NCBI RefSeq assembly: GCF_027922005.1
Contig: NZ_BSEV01000007.1
Location: 248,001-312,000, forward strand
Direction of reading: 5' to 3'
DNA: 64,000 nucleotides
Source of the DNA: Streptosporangium carneum
GTDB lineage: Bacteria > Actinomycetota > Actinomycetes > Streptosporangiales > Streptosporangiaceae
Part shown: in pieces, positions 7,906-16,049 of the stretch
Layout: each line of letters starts with the position of its first letter
How positions within the stretch are numbered: position 1 is the stretch's first letter
Notes under the pieces: model-generated
What the model saw: only the letters and a program-made list of their open reading frames with translations
Databases searched by the model: none
Told to the model about the DNA's origin: nothing
Position numbers and translations under genes: made by a program

Positions 7906-9500
7906 CAGGACGTCCGGAAGGACACGCTCCGCACGAACCGGTTGGCCAGGGTGACGTCACATGTGCCGGGTGCGCAGAAATAGATCATAAGAGCTGGTTC
8001 GTCCGGCCGCTCCACGGCCCATCCCGTGAAGTCCAGTTTGCCGCCGCCCTGCGGGTCGGCGATCGACCCTTCCAGGCGTACGGCGGACTGTCCTCCGACC
8101 CGCACCTGAACCACCTCGGAGAAGACGTTGACCGCGCCCGGCAGCGACGACTGCAGGGTCTCCTGCAGCTGCTGGGTCCCGCCTCGAGGGTCGAGGGTGT
8201 CGAGGGTCTGCGCGTAGATCCCGGTGGCCTCCCCCGGGGAGCTCTTGATGATCTCGTTCACCGTCGCCCAGTCGGCGGTGACCGGCGTGCCGAACAGCGC
8301 GTCGAACTCCGTCGCCCTCGGCGACGTCACCACGAACACGTCCGCGTGCGGGTGAGGGGTCCAGCCGCCGGGATGCTCGAAGGCGATCGGCACGGCGGAC
8401 GAGCCCGCGTACGACGTCCACGCGTCACCGCCCCGCAGGATCGTGGCGAGCACCGCGACCAGCGCGACGACGGCCGCGACCGCCACCGCCGCGCCGACGA
8501 GGACGCCCCTGCCGCCGCGTCCGGTCCCGCCCGCCTTCTTCCTCCCCTGCGGTCTCCCGCCCCCCTTCGCGGAGGGCTTCCCCTCTCCCCGCGCGGTCCC
8601 GGGTCCGGCCTCCGTCCTCGGCGCGGCCTGGGCGAGCTGGTAGGACTGGCCGCTGATCGCGTCGCGCAACTCGGCGACGAACTGCGTGCAGGTGTCGTAG
8701 CGCTGCTCGGGCGACTTGGCCAGCGCCCGCATCATGACGCCGTCGACCTCCAGCGGAAGTTCCGGCCTGAGCGTGCTGAGCGGCGTGGGCGCCTCGGCCA
8801 GGTGCGCCCACAGCAGCGCGATCTCGTTGTCGCGCTGGAACGGCAGCCGCCCGGCCAGCGCCTCGTAGACCACGCAGGCCAGGCCGTACTGGTCGCAGCG
8901 GCCGTCGATGTGCTCCTTGTTGATCTGCTCGGGGGACATGTAGCGGGGGGTGCCGATGAACTGGTCGGTCTGGGTCAGCCCGGAGATCGAGGTGCGGTGC
9001 TTGGTGATGCCGAAGTCGGTGAGGTAGGCGTGGTCGCCCTCGGTGTGGCCCGCGATCAGGATGTTGGCGGGTTTGACGTCGCGGTGGATCAGGTCGTGCG
9101 CGTGCGCGGTGTCCAGCGCCGCCGCCACCTGGGCGAAGATCCGGCTCACCTGGCTGACCGGCATCGGCCCCCGGTCGTAGAAGAGGCGGCGCAGGTCGGG
9201 ACCGTCGACGTAGCGCATCGCGATGTAGAGCGTGCCGTCCTCGGCGGAGTCGGCCTCGTAGATCGGGATGATGTTGGGATGGTCGATGCTGGCGACCGTC
9301 CGCGACTCCAGGACGAAGCGCTGACGGAAGCGGTCGTCCTCGCCGAGCAGCGGGTTGAGGATCTTCAACGCCACCTTGCGGTTCAGCCGGGGGTCGACGG
9401 CGAGGTAGACCACGGCCATGCCGCCCTTGCCGATGAGGTCCTCGACGTGGTAGCCGGCCACCTCCTGGCCGATCAGGGCTCTGTCGTTCTGGGCCATCAC
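7905..9500 (-). CDS. Membrane serine/threonine protein kinase
   Basis: 531-residue Hanks-type kinase. The cytosolic kinase domain (about 16-285) has the glycine loop GKGGMAVVY, K46 in VALKIL, the catalytic HRDVKPAN (H139-D141), DFG at 162-164 and GTPRYMSPE at the end of the activation loop. A basic linker precedes one membrane segment (about 325-355, VLVGAAVAVAAVVALVAVLA). The C-terminal extracellular part resembles the ligand or secretion-related domains of actinobacterial PknD-like kinases and has two cysteines (CAPGTC). The start is the GTG at 9500 or the ATG at 9497, overlapping the upstream pseudoprotease stop. The two proteins are likely translated together and may work together. Confidence 0.93.
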   Translation of the reverse strand: MMAQNDRALIGQEVAGYHVEDLIGKGGMAVVYLAVDPRLNRKVALKILNPLLGEDDRFRQRFVLESRTVASIDHPNIIPIYEADSAEDGTLYIAMRYVDGPDLRRLFYDRGPMPVSQVSRIFAQVAAALDTAHAHDLIHRDVKPANILIAGHTEGDHAYLTDFGITKHRTSISGLTQTDQFIGTPRYMSPEQINKEHIDGRCDQYGLACVVYEALAGRLPFQRDNEIALLWAHLAEAPTPLSTLRPELPLEVDGVMMRALAKSPEQRYDTCTQFVAELRDAISGQSYQLAQAAPRTEAGPGTARGEGKPSAKGGGRPQGRKKAGGTGRGGRGVLVGAAVAVAAVVALVAVLATILRGGDAWTSYAGSSAVPIAFEHPGGWTPHPHADVFVVTSPRATEFDALFGTPVTADWATVNEIIKSSPGEATGIYAQTLDTLDPRGGTQQLQETLQSSLPGAVNVFSEVVQVRVGGQSAVRLEGSIADPQGGGKLDFTGWAVERPDEPALMIYFCAPGTCDVTLANRFVRSVSFRTS

Positions 9501-11182
9501 GTCTCCGACGGGTGACCGCAGTAGCCGCAGAAGCGGTGCGCGGGTCCGAGCCGCATTCCGCAGGCGGTGCAGTACTTCTGGACGATCTCCGTGGGCCTGG
9601 TCCCGGTGTCCCGCGCCGCCGGAGCGCTCCCGGCGGCCGGTTTCGCCGCAGGGTCCCGCGCGACCAGCACGGGCTGGCCCGGCTCACCCGCCCTGGGGGA
9701 CGAGGAGGGCGTCACCTTGGGCAGCGCGGGGAAGGAACGGCCGACCACGACCGTGGCGTCCGCCCCCTCGTCGAGCGGCGGCCGCCTCGGCGTGGACGGA
9801 GGGCCGGTGAACAGCGGGCCGGGCTGCGGGTGACCGCCCGGCTCGGTGTTCCCCGTGACGCCCCCGGCCGTGTCTCCCGTCGTGTCCCCGCTCGTGTCCC
9901 CCGCGGTGTCCTCGTCCTCCTCGTCCTCCTCCGCGGCTCCCCTCCTCCGCCAGATCAGGAACGCTCCAGCCAGCACGGCCAGCACCAGCACTCCGCCCGC
10001 GACGAGGAACGGCCACAGGGGAAGCCCGGCTCCGCCGCCTGCCGCGGCGGCGTCCGCCTTCCTGGCCCCCTCGTCCTCGGCGGTGCCCCGCTTCTGCTGG
10101 GCCGTCTTCAGGTGCGCCGCGGCCACGGTGTGCCCGGGGTAGAGGTCCAGGACGCGCTGGAAGGCGGGGACGGCGTCGCCGTAGTAGCGGGTGTGGAAGC
10201 GGGTCAGCGCCTGCTCGAAGGCGGCGTCGATCGGACCGCGTCTCGGCGTGACCTTCGCCTCGGCCAGCGCCTTGGCGATCTCCCTGACGCCGATCATCCG
10301 CCCGTCCTGGCCGCCACCGATCAGCAGGCCGATGACCTCGCCCTTCTTGTCCTCGATCACCGGGCCGCCGAGCAGCCCCCTGTCGACGAGCGCGCCCAGC
10401 TTCCGCGGCTCGTCGACCTTGTTCTCCGGGTCCTTGAACCGCCGTCCGCCCTCTCCCGCGCCTCCGGCGCTCAGGTGGGCGATGTCCACGGTCTCCGGCA
10501 GGGTGGCGGCGGGCCGTCCGGTGAACCCGGCGACCGCGACCGGCGAGGCCTCCTTGTCCGGCACCTGGGCGGCGAGCGGCGCCGTCGGCAGGCCCGCGCT
10601 GCCGTCGGCGCGTCCGACGGGCATGAGCACGGCGGGGCTGTCGGGCCGGTCCCCCGCGCGGACGACCTCGGCCTTGAACCCCTCCTTGTCCGGCGGGGAG
10701 ATGTTGGGGAAGACGCGGATCTCGGTGGTGACGTCGATGATGCAGGTGGCCGTCGGCTGCTTGGGCGGGTAGCACTCCTGCAGGTGGTGGTTGAGCTGGT
10801 CGTCCTTGACCGTGTGCCGCTCGAAGTCCTCGGGGATCTTGACCTTGTGGTGCTCGGCGAAGATCTTGTTGGCCGCGTAGACCGCGACGTCCCTGTCGGT
10901 CCTGACCACCCGGGTGAGGGTGACGATGCCGCCCTCGGGGTTGACGACGGTCCCGGTGCCCTCGCCGATCGGCACCTCGTAGCTGCGTTCCACGTGGACC
11001 AGCTCGCCGATGTGGTCGAGCAGGGTGATGTCGACGTGCGCCTTGGCCTCGACCCTGACGACCGCGGGCGTCACCAGGTCGGTGATCCCGCTGGGATGCT
11101 CGTGTGCCAGGGCAGGGGGCGTCACGGCGGTCACGAGCGTGAAACCGCCGAGGAGCGCCAGAGCCAAGCCGAACCGCCGCAT
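9497..11182 (-). CDS. Trypsin-fold pseudoprotease with TPR, membrane anchor and zinc ribbon
   Basis: 561 residues. A signal peptide (about 1-28, ending PALAHE) is followed by a trypsin/HtrA-like domain. The His motif expected as VTNAHVV reads VTLTRVV, and the Ser motif expected as GNSGGPV reads GLLGGPV, so both catalytic residues are replaced. A TPR-like stretch follows (FHTRYYGDAVPAFQRVLDLY), then a membrane segment (LWPFLVAGGVLVLAVLAGAF), an acidic Asp/Glu/Thr linker and a cytosolic zinc ribbon (CTACGM, FCGYCG). I choose the ATG at 11182 because GGAG lies five bases upstream; a GTG two codons earlier is possible. It probably acts as a binding or scaffold protein for the co-encoded kinase (inference). 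Confidence 0.85.
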   Translation of the reverse strand: MRRFGLALALLGGFTLVTAVTPPALAHEHPSGITDLVTPAVVRVEAKAHVDITLLDHIGELVHVERSYEVPIGEGTGTVVNPEGGIVTLTRVVRTDRDVAVYAANKIFAEHHKVKIPEDFERHTVKDDQLNHHLQECYPPKQPTATCIIDVTTEIRVFPNISPPDKEGFKAEVVRAGDRPDSPAVLMPVGRADGSAGLPTAPLAAQVPDKEASPVAVAGFTGRPAATLPETVDIAHLSAGGAGEGGRRFKDPENKVDEPRKLGALVDRGLLGGPVIEDKKGEVIGLLIGGGQDGRMIGVREIAKALAEAKVTPRRGPIDAAFEQALTRFHTRYYGDAVPAFQRVLDLYPGHTVAAAHLKTAQQKRGTAEDEGARKADAAAAGGGAGLPLWPFLVAGGVLVLAVLAGAFLIWRRRGAAEEDEEDEDTAGDTSGDTTGDTAGGVTGNTEPGGHPQPGPLFTGPPSTPRRPPLDEGADATVVVGRSFPALPKVTPSSSPRAGEPGQPVLVARDPAAKPAAGSAPAARDTGTRPTEIVQKYCTACGMRLGPAHRFCGYCGHPSET

Positions 11183-11560
11183 AGCCACTCCATAAGGGGG
11201 ATAAGGACAAGCGTGGCAACCGTAGTGCAGAAGTCAATAGAACGGCATACGGACAGGCGTTCGCCAGGGAAATAACTCTTGATCACCCAGCTCACACGAC
11301 GGAAGATCCGGCGGACAGAGCCCCCTCAGCCAGCACAGCTCCAGACAAAGCATCTATATCGGACAGCCCGGTGAGGGACACGTCGATCGCCGTCACCGTA
11401 CGGCGGGCCGATGACGTCGCACACGACGGAGAGCGCGAAAAGCGCGGAGGCGGGGTCGCGGCGCCGGGCAGGGGCGCACGAGAGTCACGCGCGGCGGAGC
11501 GCACGGGTGTGGAGGGGGCAGGGATGTGGAGGAGCACACGCGCGGGGAGGAGAGGTCCGC
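11183..11560. other. Leader region of the pseudoprotease-kinase operon
   Basis: 378 bp. On the minus strand TTGACT (11232-11237) lies 17 bp from a weak -10-like ACGCTT (11209-11214), a possible promoter for the operon. Nearer to the Uma2 gene I see only low-information open frames. No RNA gene or repeat recognised. Confidence 0.35.
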
Positions 11561-12154
11561 TCAACCGCGGGGGCGCAGCAGCACCGCGGGGTCGAAGCTC
11601 ACCTCGAACGGGGCGAACAGGTCAGCCACCCTGCCCGCGGCGTGCTTTCCCGCGGGCTTGTAGTCGTCTCCCACGAGCTCGAGGACGTGCAGGCAGGGCC
11701 CCTCGGACAGTTCGATCCGCCAGTACAGCTCGATGCCCGCCGCCGCGTAGGCGGACCGCTTCATGTGCCTGTCACGCATCTGGGTGGTCGGGCTGACGAT
11801 CTCAACCGCCAGCAGGACGTCGTCCGGCGTGAACATCAGCTCCGTCTCGGCGACGGCCTCCGTCGGCACCACGACGAGGTCGGGGATGAAGAAGTCACGG
11901 GGCCCCACCCGGAGGTTGACTCCCGGAAGCGGCTGGAACTCCACCGGTGCGGCGTCTTCGACGATCCGCGCGAGACGGACGACCGCACGCTGGTGCGCAG
12001 GAGTCGCAGGGGGGCTGATCAGCAGACTTCCGTCGAAGAGCTCGTAGCGGCTCCCCTCGTCGGGAAACCTGAGCAGGTCGTCGACGGTGAACGGCGGCTC
12101 TCCTGGAAGAACCGTCCGCCCGGTCGTCGGCTCCGTCGTCGCCATCGCGGTCAC
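11561..12154 (-). CDS. Uma2-family (DUF820) endonuclease-like protein
   Basis: 197 residues. Uma2 proteins have a restriction-endonuclease (PD-(D/E)xK) fold, are very numerous in actinomycetes and cyanobacteria, and have no settled role. Diagnostic segments are FTVDDLLRFPDEGSRYELFDG near the N-terminus (E of YEL), VRVGPRDFFIPDLVVVP (D of the core motif) and VLLAVEIVSPTT (ExV part of the active site), followed by K in RHMKRSAYAAAGIELYW. The PD-ExK set therefore looks intact. It stands alone between the pseudoprotease operon and the corrinoid operon. Confidence 0.88.
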   Translation of the reverse strand: MTAMATTEPTTGRTVLPGEPPFTVDDLLRFPDEGSRYELFDGSLLISPPATPAHQRAVVRLARIVEDAAPVEFQPLPGVNLRVGPRDFFIPDLVVVPTEAVAETELMFTPDDVLLAVEIVSPTTQMRDRHMKRSAYAAAGIELYWRIELSEGPCLHVLELVGDDYKPAGKHAAGRVADLFAPFEVSFDPAVLLRPRG

Positions 12155-12207
12155 CTGCCCAGTATCGGGAGTCTCACTTCCACCCGCATGGCACTTCCCG
12201 CGATTCC

Positions 12208-12915
12208 CTAACCTGAAGTAGTCGATCCGTCACGGTTCATCCAGTCGCGGGCGCCGCGCCGTACGGCGTCGTGGACCGCGCGGGCGACGCGGGCGCCCCA
12301 GGTCGACCTGGGGCCGCCGAACAGCTCCCGCGGCCCCTCCTCGCGTACGGCCACGCAGACCGCGTCCGAGGCGGTGCCCGTGCCGGGGAAGCCCTCCTCG
12401 GCCAGCGCCTGGGTCTTGGCCTCGGTGACCGTCATGACGGCGTTGACCAGGGCGGCGTCGGTCATCGCGACCGGCACGGCGACGATGATGTTGATCGTCC
12501 CGGGGAGATGCATGGGGGCGAGCTCGGGGTCGGGGACGCCGTCGGGGGCCGCGGCCCAGGTGGGGACGCGCAGGCCGACGGTCGCCGCCGCCTCCACTCC
12601 CCCGTCCGTCGCCGTGGTGAAGCGGTCGACCGAGGCGGCGGTCAGCATGCCGACGCCGGGCCCCCTCGGGGCCATCTCCAGCAGGTGCTCGACCGGGTCC
12701 ATGCGCGAGTAGCCGCCGATCACCTGGGCGTTGAGCGCCCACCTCGCGGGCCCGATGCCGCCGCCGACCATCGCCGAGGAGATCGCCCTCCAGCCGGGAC
12801 CGAACTCCCACAGCAGCGAGGCCAGCCTGGCCCCGTCCTCCTCGCGGTGACTCAGTTCCATCGTCCGCTCCACAGTCCGGTCCGGCGTCGCGCCGTTGTC
12901 TCGAGGGTGTGTCAA
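12208..12915 (-). CDS. cbiZ: Adenosylcobinamide amidohydrolase
   Basis: 235 residues. CbiZ hydrolyses adenosylcobinamide to adenosylcobyric acid and so lets imported cobinamide enter cobalamin synthesis. Recognisable features are the N-terminal LSHREEDGARLASLLW region, the Gly-rich SSAMVGGGIGPARWALNAQV, GVGMLTAASVDRF and the C-terminal GTASDAVCVA motif typical of the family. Its ATG overlaps the stop of the ATPase gene as ATGA, so it is the last gene of the corrinoid-transport operon. The operon sits behind a cobalamin riboswitch, which supports the assignment. Confidence 0.9.
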   Translation of the reverse strand: MTHPRDNGATPDRTVERTMELSHREEDGARLASLLWEFGPGWRAISSAMVGGGIGPARWALNAQVIGGYSRMDPVEHLLEMAPRGPGVGMLTAASVDRFTTATDGGVEAAATVGLRVPTWAAAPDGVPDPELAPMHLPGTINIIVAVPVAMTDAALVNAVMTVTEAKTQALAEEGFPGTGTASDAVCVAVREEGPRELFGGPRSTWGARVARAVHDAVRRGARDWMNRDGSTTSG

Positions 12916-13685
12916 GGACGCTCCAGGTGGACCTCGGGCCTGCCGGCCACGCCCGTCGCGACGCGGACGCGGGCGTCGAAGTGCCTGCCGATCAGCTCCT
13001 CGGTCAGGACCTCGGCCGGAGTGCCCGAGGCCGCCGTCCCGCCGCCCGCGACGAGCATCATCGAGTCGGCGTACTGGCCGGCGAGGCTCAGGTCGTGCAG
13101 GGTCGTGACCACGGTCAGCCCGTCGGCCAGCCTGAGCCGGTCGACGAGCTCCAGGACGTGCTGCTGGTGTCCCAGGTCGAGGGCGGTGGTCGGCTCGTCG
13201 AGCAGGAGCACGGGGGCCTGCTGCGTCAGAGCCCTGGCGAGCACGACCCGCTGCCGCTCGCCGCCCGACAGGTGGCCGAGCGCGCGCGAGGCGAAGGAGG
13301 ACAGGTCGAGCCGTTCCAGCACCGACGCCGTCACCTCCCGGTCCCCACGGCTCTCCCTGCCGAGATGGGGAATGTACGGCGTGCGGCCGAGCAGGGCGTA
13401 GTCGAACACCGTCATGTCGGCGGGCAGCGCCGGGGTCTGCGGGGCGTAGGCGAGCAGGCGAGCCCGCTGCCTGGGTTTCAGCCTCCGCAGCGGCACACCG
13501 TCCACGAGCACCTCTCCCGAGTGCGGCAGCAGCCCGGCCAGTGCTCTGAGGAGGGTGGACTTGCCCGCCCCGTTGGCCCCGATGACGGCGAGCCAGTCAC
13601 CGCCGCCCACCTCGAAGTCGACGCCGGACAGCACGGTCCGCGTCCCCAGGACGACGGCGAGGTCCCGCACCTCGACGCGGCTCAC
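12912..13685 (-). CDS. btuD: Corrinoid ABC transporter ATP-binding protein
   Basis: 257 residues, the usual length of iron/B12-class ATPases. Walker A is GANGAGKST, the signature is LSGGERQRV, Walker B is VLLLDEPTTALD and the switch His is in TTLHDLSLA. I start it at the GTG at 13685, which overlaps the permease stop as GTGA; the open frame upstream only shadows the permease gene. BtuD drives uptake of corrinoids through the BtuC permease. Siderophore ATPases look similar, but the riboswitch and cbiZ favour corrinoids. Confidence 0.9.
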   Translation of the reverse strand: MSRVEVRDLAVVLGTRTVLSGVDFEVGGGDWLAVIGANGAGKSTLLRALAGLLPHSGEVLVDGVPLRRLKPRQRARLLAYAPQTPALPADMTVFDYALLGRTPYIPHLGRESRGDREVTASVLERLDLSSFASRALGHLSGGERQRVVLARALTQQAPVLLLDEPTTALDLGHQQHVLELVDRLRLADGLTVVTTLHDLSLAGQYADSMMLVAGGGTAASGTPAEVLTEELIGRHFDARVRVATGVAGRPEVHLERP

Positions 13686-14818
13686 GTGTCCACCCTCCTG
13701 GTCAGGCGCAGCACGGCCACGAAGAACGGCGCGCCGACGAACGCGGTGACCACGCCGATGGGCAGCTCCGCCGGGGCGATCACGGTCCTGGCGATCAGGT
13801 CGGCCAGGACCAGGAAGGCCCCGCCGCCGACCAGTGAGATCGGGAGCACGACCCGGTAGGACCCTCCGGCCAGGCGACGGACCACGTGCGGCACCACGAT
13901 GCCGACGAAGCCGATCAGGCCGCTGACCGCGACCGCGGAGGCGGTCGCCAGGGAGGCAGCCAGCAGCACGACGAGCCTGACCCTGGCCACGTCGAGGCCG
14001 AGGCTGGCCGCCTCGTCGTCGCCGACCGACAGGACGTCCAGCAGTCTGCCGTACAGGAGCAGGACCACCACGGACACCAGGGCGTACGGGGCGACCAGCC
14101 AGACCTGGTCCCAGCCGCCGCCGACGTTGCCGAGGATCCAGCTGTAGATGCGCTGGAGCTCCTCCACGTTGAGCTGCTGCAGGAAGGTCTGGACCGCGGA
14201 GAGGAAGGAGGTGACGGCCACTCCGGCGAGGACCAGGGTGGCGGTGCCGCCGCCCCGCCCGGCGACGTTGCCCAGCGCGTAGGCGAGCAGCACGCCGCCG
14301 ACGGCCCCCGCGAACGCGGCGACCGGCACGACGAGGGCGCTGCCGTCGCCCTTCATGAACACGATCGCCGCGGTGGTCGTCAGCCCCGCTCCCGCCGCCG
14401 CGCCCAGCAGGTAGGGGTCGGCCAGCGGGTTGCGGAACACGCCCTGGTAACCGGCGCCCGCGCAGGCCAGCAGCCCGCCGACGATCGCGGCGAGCAGGAC
14501 CCTGGGCAGCCTGAGCTCGAACAGCAGCGCCCGCTCGACCGGCGCCAGTCCCGAGTCGAGCGAGACGAACGGCAGCCAGTCGAGCAGTTGCAGCGCCACC
14601 TTCCCCGGAGCCATGTCGGCGGCTCCCGCCAGCAGGGCGGCGAGCATGCTCGCCAGCAGGAAGAAGCAGGCCGCCGACGCCGGCGCCAGACCGAGCCCGG
14701 CCGCCCGCCGCGGCGCGCGCCGGGCCGCCACGCTCCTGCCGCCGGGCGGGACGATCTCGCCGCCGACAGGAGCGTCCTTGTCGCCGGAAGGGGCCGAGGG
14801 GCGGGAGAGCCTGGTCAC
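13682..14818 (-). CDS. btuC: Corrinoid ABC transporter permease
   Basis: 378 residues, FecCD/BtuC family, with about ten membrane helices. Typical segments are ELRLPRVLLAAIVGGLLACAG, GVFRNPLADPYLLGAAAGAG and GLIGFVGIVVPHVVRRLAGG, the last being the ATPase-coupling region. A basic, low-complexity N-terminus of about 45 residues precedes the first helix. The GTG start directly follows the TAA of the binding-protein gene with no gap. It forms the membrane channel of the corrinoid importer together with the ATPase downstream. Confidence 0.92.
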   Translation of the reverse strand: MTRLSRPSAPSGDKDAPVGGEIVPPGGRSVAARRAPRRAAGLGLAPASAACFFLLASMLAALLAGAADMAPGKVALQLLDWLPFVSLDSGLAPVERALLFELRLPRVLLAAIVGGLLACAGAGYQGVFRNPLADPYLLGAAAGAGLTTTAAIVFMKGDGSALVVPVAAFAGAVGGVLLAYALGNVAGRGGGTATLVLAGVAVTSFLSAVQTFLQQLNVEELQRIYSWILGNVGGGWDQVWLVAPYALVSVVVLLLYGRLLDVLSVGDDEAASLGLDVARVRLVVLLAASLATASAVAVSGLIGFVGIVVPHVVRRLAGGSYRVVLPISLVGGGAFLVLADLIARTVIAPAELPIGVVTAFVGAPFFVAVLRLTRRVDT

Positions 14819-15799
14819 TTAGCTGGTCGTGGCCTTGCGGACGACGTCGCCGACCTGCTTGGCGAGGTCGACGACCCGGGGACCCCAGCGAGAGGCGATG
14901 TCGTCGTCGAGGAGGACGACCTGGTCCTTCTTGAGCGCGGAGAGCCCGGACCAGCCGGGGCGCTTGGCGAGGGTTTCCTTGGACTGGCCGCAGCACTTGG
15001 TGTCGGCCAGGAAGACGAGGTCGGGATCCGCCTTGGCCACGAACTCGGCGGAGAGCTTGGGATAGCCGCCCGCCGCCTCAGGAGCCTTGTCCGCGATGTT
15101 GGTCAGGCCGAACAGTCCGTAGATCTGCCCGATGAAGGTGGTCGACGTCGCCGAGTAGGGCGTGCTGTCCAGCTCGTGGTAGTAGGTGAGCTTTTTGTCC
15201 TTGGGCGCGGCGGCGGCGAGATCGTCGATCTGCTTCCTCATCCCGGTGACGACCTCCTGGGCCTTGGCCGTGTTGCCCGTGGCCGCGCCGAGGTCGGCGA
15301 TCTGGTCGTAGGCCTCGTCGAGTTTGGTCGCCGCGGGCTCCAGCAGCACCGGGACGCCGAGCTTGCCCAGCTTGGCGACGACGCCGTCGATGTCGTTCGC
15401 GAGCACGACCAGGTCGGGCTTCTTCTCGACGATCGCCTCCACGTTCGGCTTGAAGCCCGACAGTGCGCTCTTCGGCGTCTGCGCCGGATAGTCGGACTGG
15501 TCGTCGACCGCGACGACCTGGGAGCCCGCGCCGACGGCGAAGAGGCTCTCGGTCGCGGTCGGCGACAGCGAGACGATCCGCTCGGGCCTGCTCTGGACGA
15601 CGACCGGCCCGTTGCCCGCCTGCACCGTGACGGGGAAGCCGTCGCTTCCGGCGAACGCCGTCGCCGACGACGCGGAGGGGGTCGCGGACGTGGGGGCCGC
15701 CGAAGCGGTCGTGCCCTGGGGGGCGGAGTTCTGGCCGCATCCGGCCAGTGTCAGCACTCCGAGCAGCGCGCCTGCGAAGGCGGTGCGTACGGGCCTCAC
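14819..15799 (-). CDS. btuF: Corrinoid-binding lipoprotein
   Basis: 326 residues, periplasmic-binding-protein class III (BtuF/FepB). The lipoprotein signal ends in the lipobox LTLAGCG. Family features include RPERIVSLSPTATESLFAVG, VVAVDDQSDYP and KPDLVVLAND. A Cys-Cys pair (DTKCCGQSKE) lies in the second lobe. It captures cobalamin or cobinamide outside the membrane for BtuCD. The GTG at 15799 follows AAAGGA with good spacing, and a cobalamin riboswitch lies directly upstream, so this is the first gene of the operon. Confidence 0.92.
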   Translation of the reverse strand: MRPVRTAFAGALLGVLTLAGCGQNSAPQGTTASAAPTSATPSASSATAFAGSDGFPVTVQAGNGPVVVQSRPERIVSLSPTATESLFAVGAGSQVVAVDDQSDYPAQTPKSALSGFKPNVEAIVEKKPDLVVLANDIDGVVAKLGKLGVPVLLEPAATKLDEAYDQIADLGAATGNTAKAQEVVTGMRKQIDDLAAAAPKDKKLTYYHELDSTPYSATSTTFIGQIYGLFGLTNIADKAPEAAGGYPKLSAEFVAKADPDLVFLADTKCCGQSKETLAKRPGWSGLSALKKDQVVLLDDDIASRWGPRVVDLAKQVGDVVRKATTS

Positions 15800-15829
15800 G
15801 CGGGGTCCTTTCAGTTACCGGAACAGAGA

Positions 15830-15868
15830 GACCCGTGAAGGGACGGGGTCACCCTTTCCACGAGGGTC
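15830..15868 (-). promoter_or_regulatory. Hairpin after riboswitch core (candidate expression platform)
   Basis: Arms at 15830-15842 (GACCCGTGAAGGG on plus) and 15852-15868 pair with small bulges around a 9-nt loop. The hairpin lies between the riboswitch core and the btuF ribosome binding site and could be the terminator-like switch element. The pairing choice is inference. Confidence 0.45.
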
Positions 15869-15990
15869 GACGACGTCGGCACAGCGGAAGGCGACCTGGC
15901 TCGGCCCGTGGGGCCATGACAGTTGCGGGACAGCGCCGGGCTCACACCGGACTTCGCTACGCGCTGCGCGTCGGACAAACGCTATCAATC
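15842..15990 (-). ncRNA. Cobalamin (B12) riboswitch
   Basis: Read on the minus strand, the leader holds the class hallmarks in order: a GTCCGGTGTGAGCCCGG stem region (15936-15952), GCTGTCCCGCAACTGTC (core, 15918-15934) and GAGCCAGGTCGCC (B12 box region, 15890-15902). Adenosylcobalamin-type riboswitches usually shut down downstream genes when the coenzyme is plentiful. It precedes the corrinoid importer and cbiZ, which fits. The exact 5' and 3' limits are estimated by eye. Confidence 0.9.
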
Positions 15991-15996
15991 CTCCTG

Positions 15997-16020
15997 GTGA
16001 ACCCTTCGTCAAGGGTTCAC
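15997..16020 (-). terminator. Hairpin ending the oxidoreductase gene
   Basis: A perfect 10-bp stem (GTGAACCCTT / AAGGGTTCAC) with a 4-nt loop, 29 bp after the stop at 16050. No U-tract. On the minus strand it also contains TTGACG, which lies 18 bp from TTGATA and could serve as the -35 of the riboswitch operon promoter. Confidence 0.7.
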
Positions 16021-16049
16021 GCGCCTCTTCTTCCGGTGCGCGGCCCCCC

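Noticed and set aside
5678-7954. Long open frame (758 codons) on the plus strand
   Set aside because: It lies opposite the response regulator and histidine kinase and has the Gly/Arg/Asp/His-rich composition expected of an antisense frame in GC-rich DNA.
9512-11275. Plus-strand frame of 587 codons
   Set aside because: Antisense to the pseudoprotease gene; no domain or ribosome binding site, whereas the minus strand shows clear motifs.
11292-11564. 90-codon minus-strand frame next to the Uma2 gene
   Set aside because: Ser/Ala/Pro-rich without motif or ribosome binding site; left as noncoding.
13886-15838. Plus-strand frame of 650 codons
   Set aside because: Antisense to btuC and btuF; low-complexity composition.
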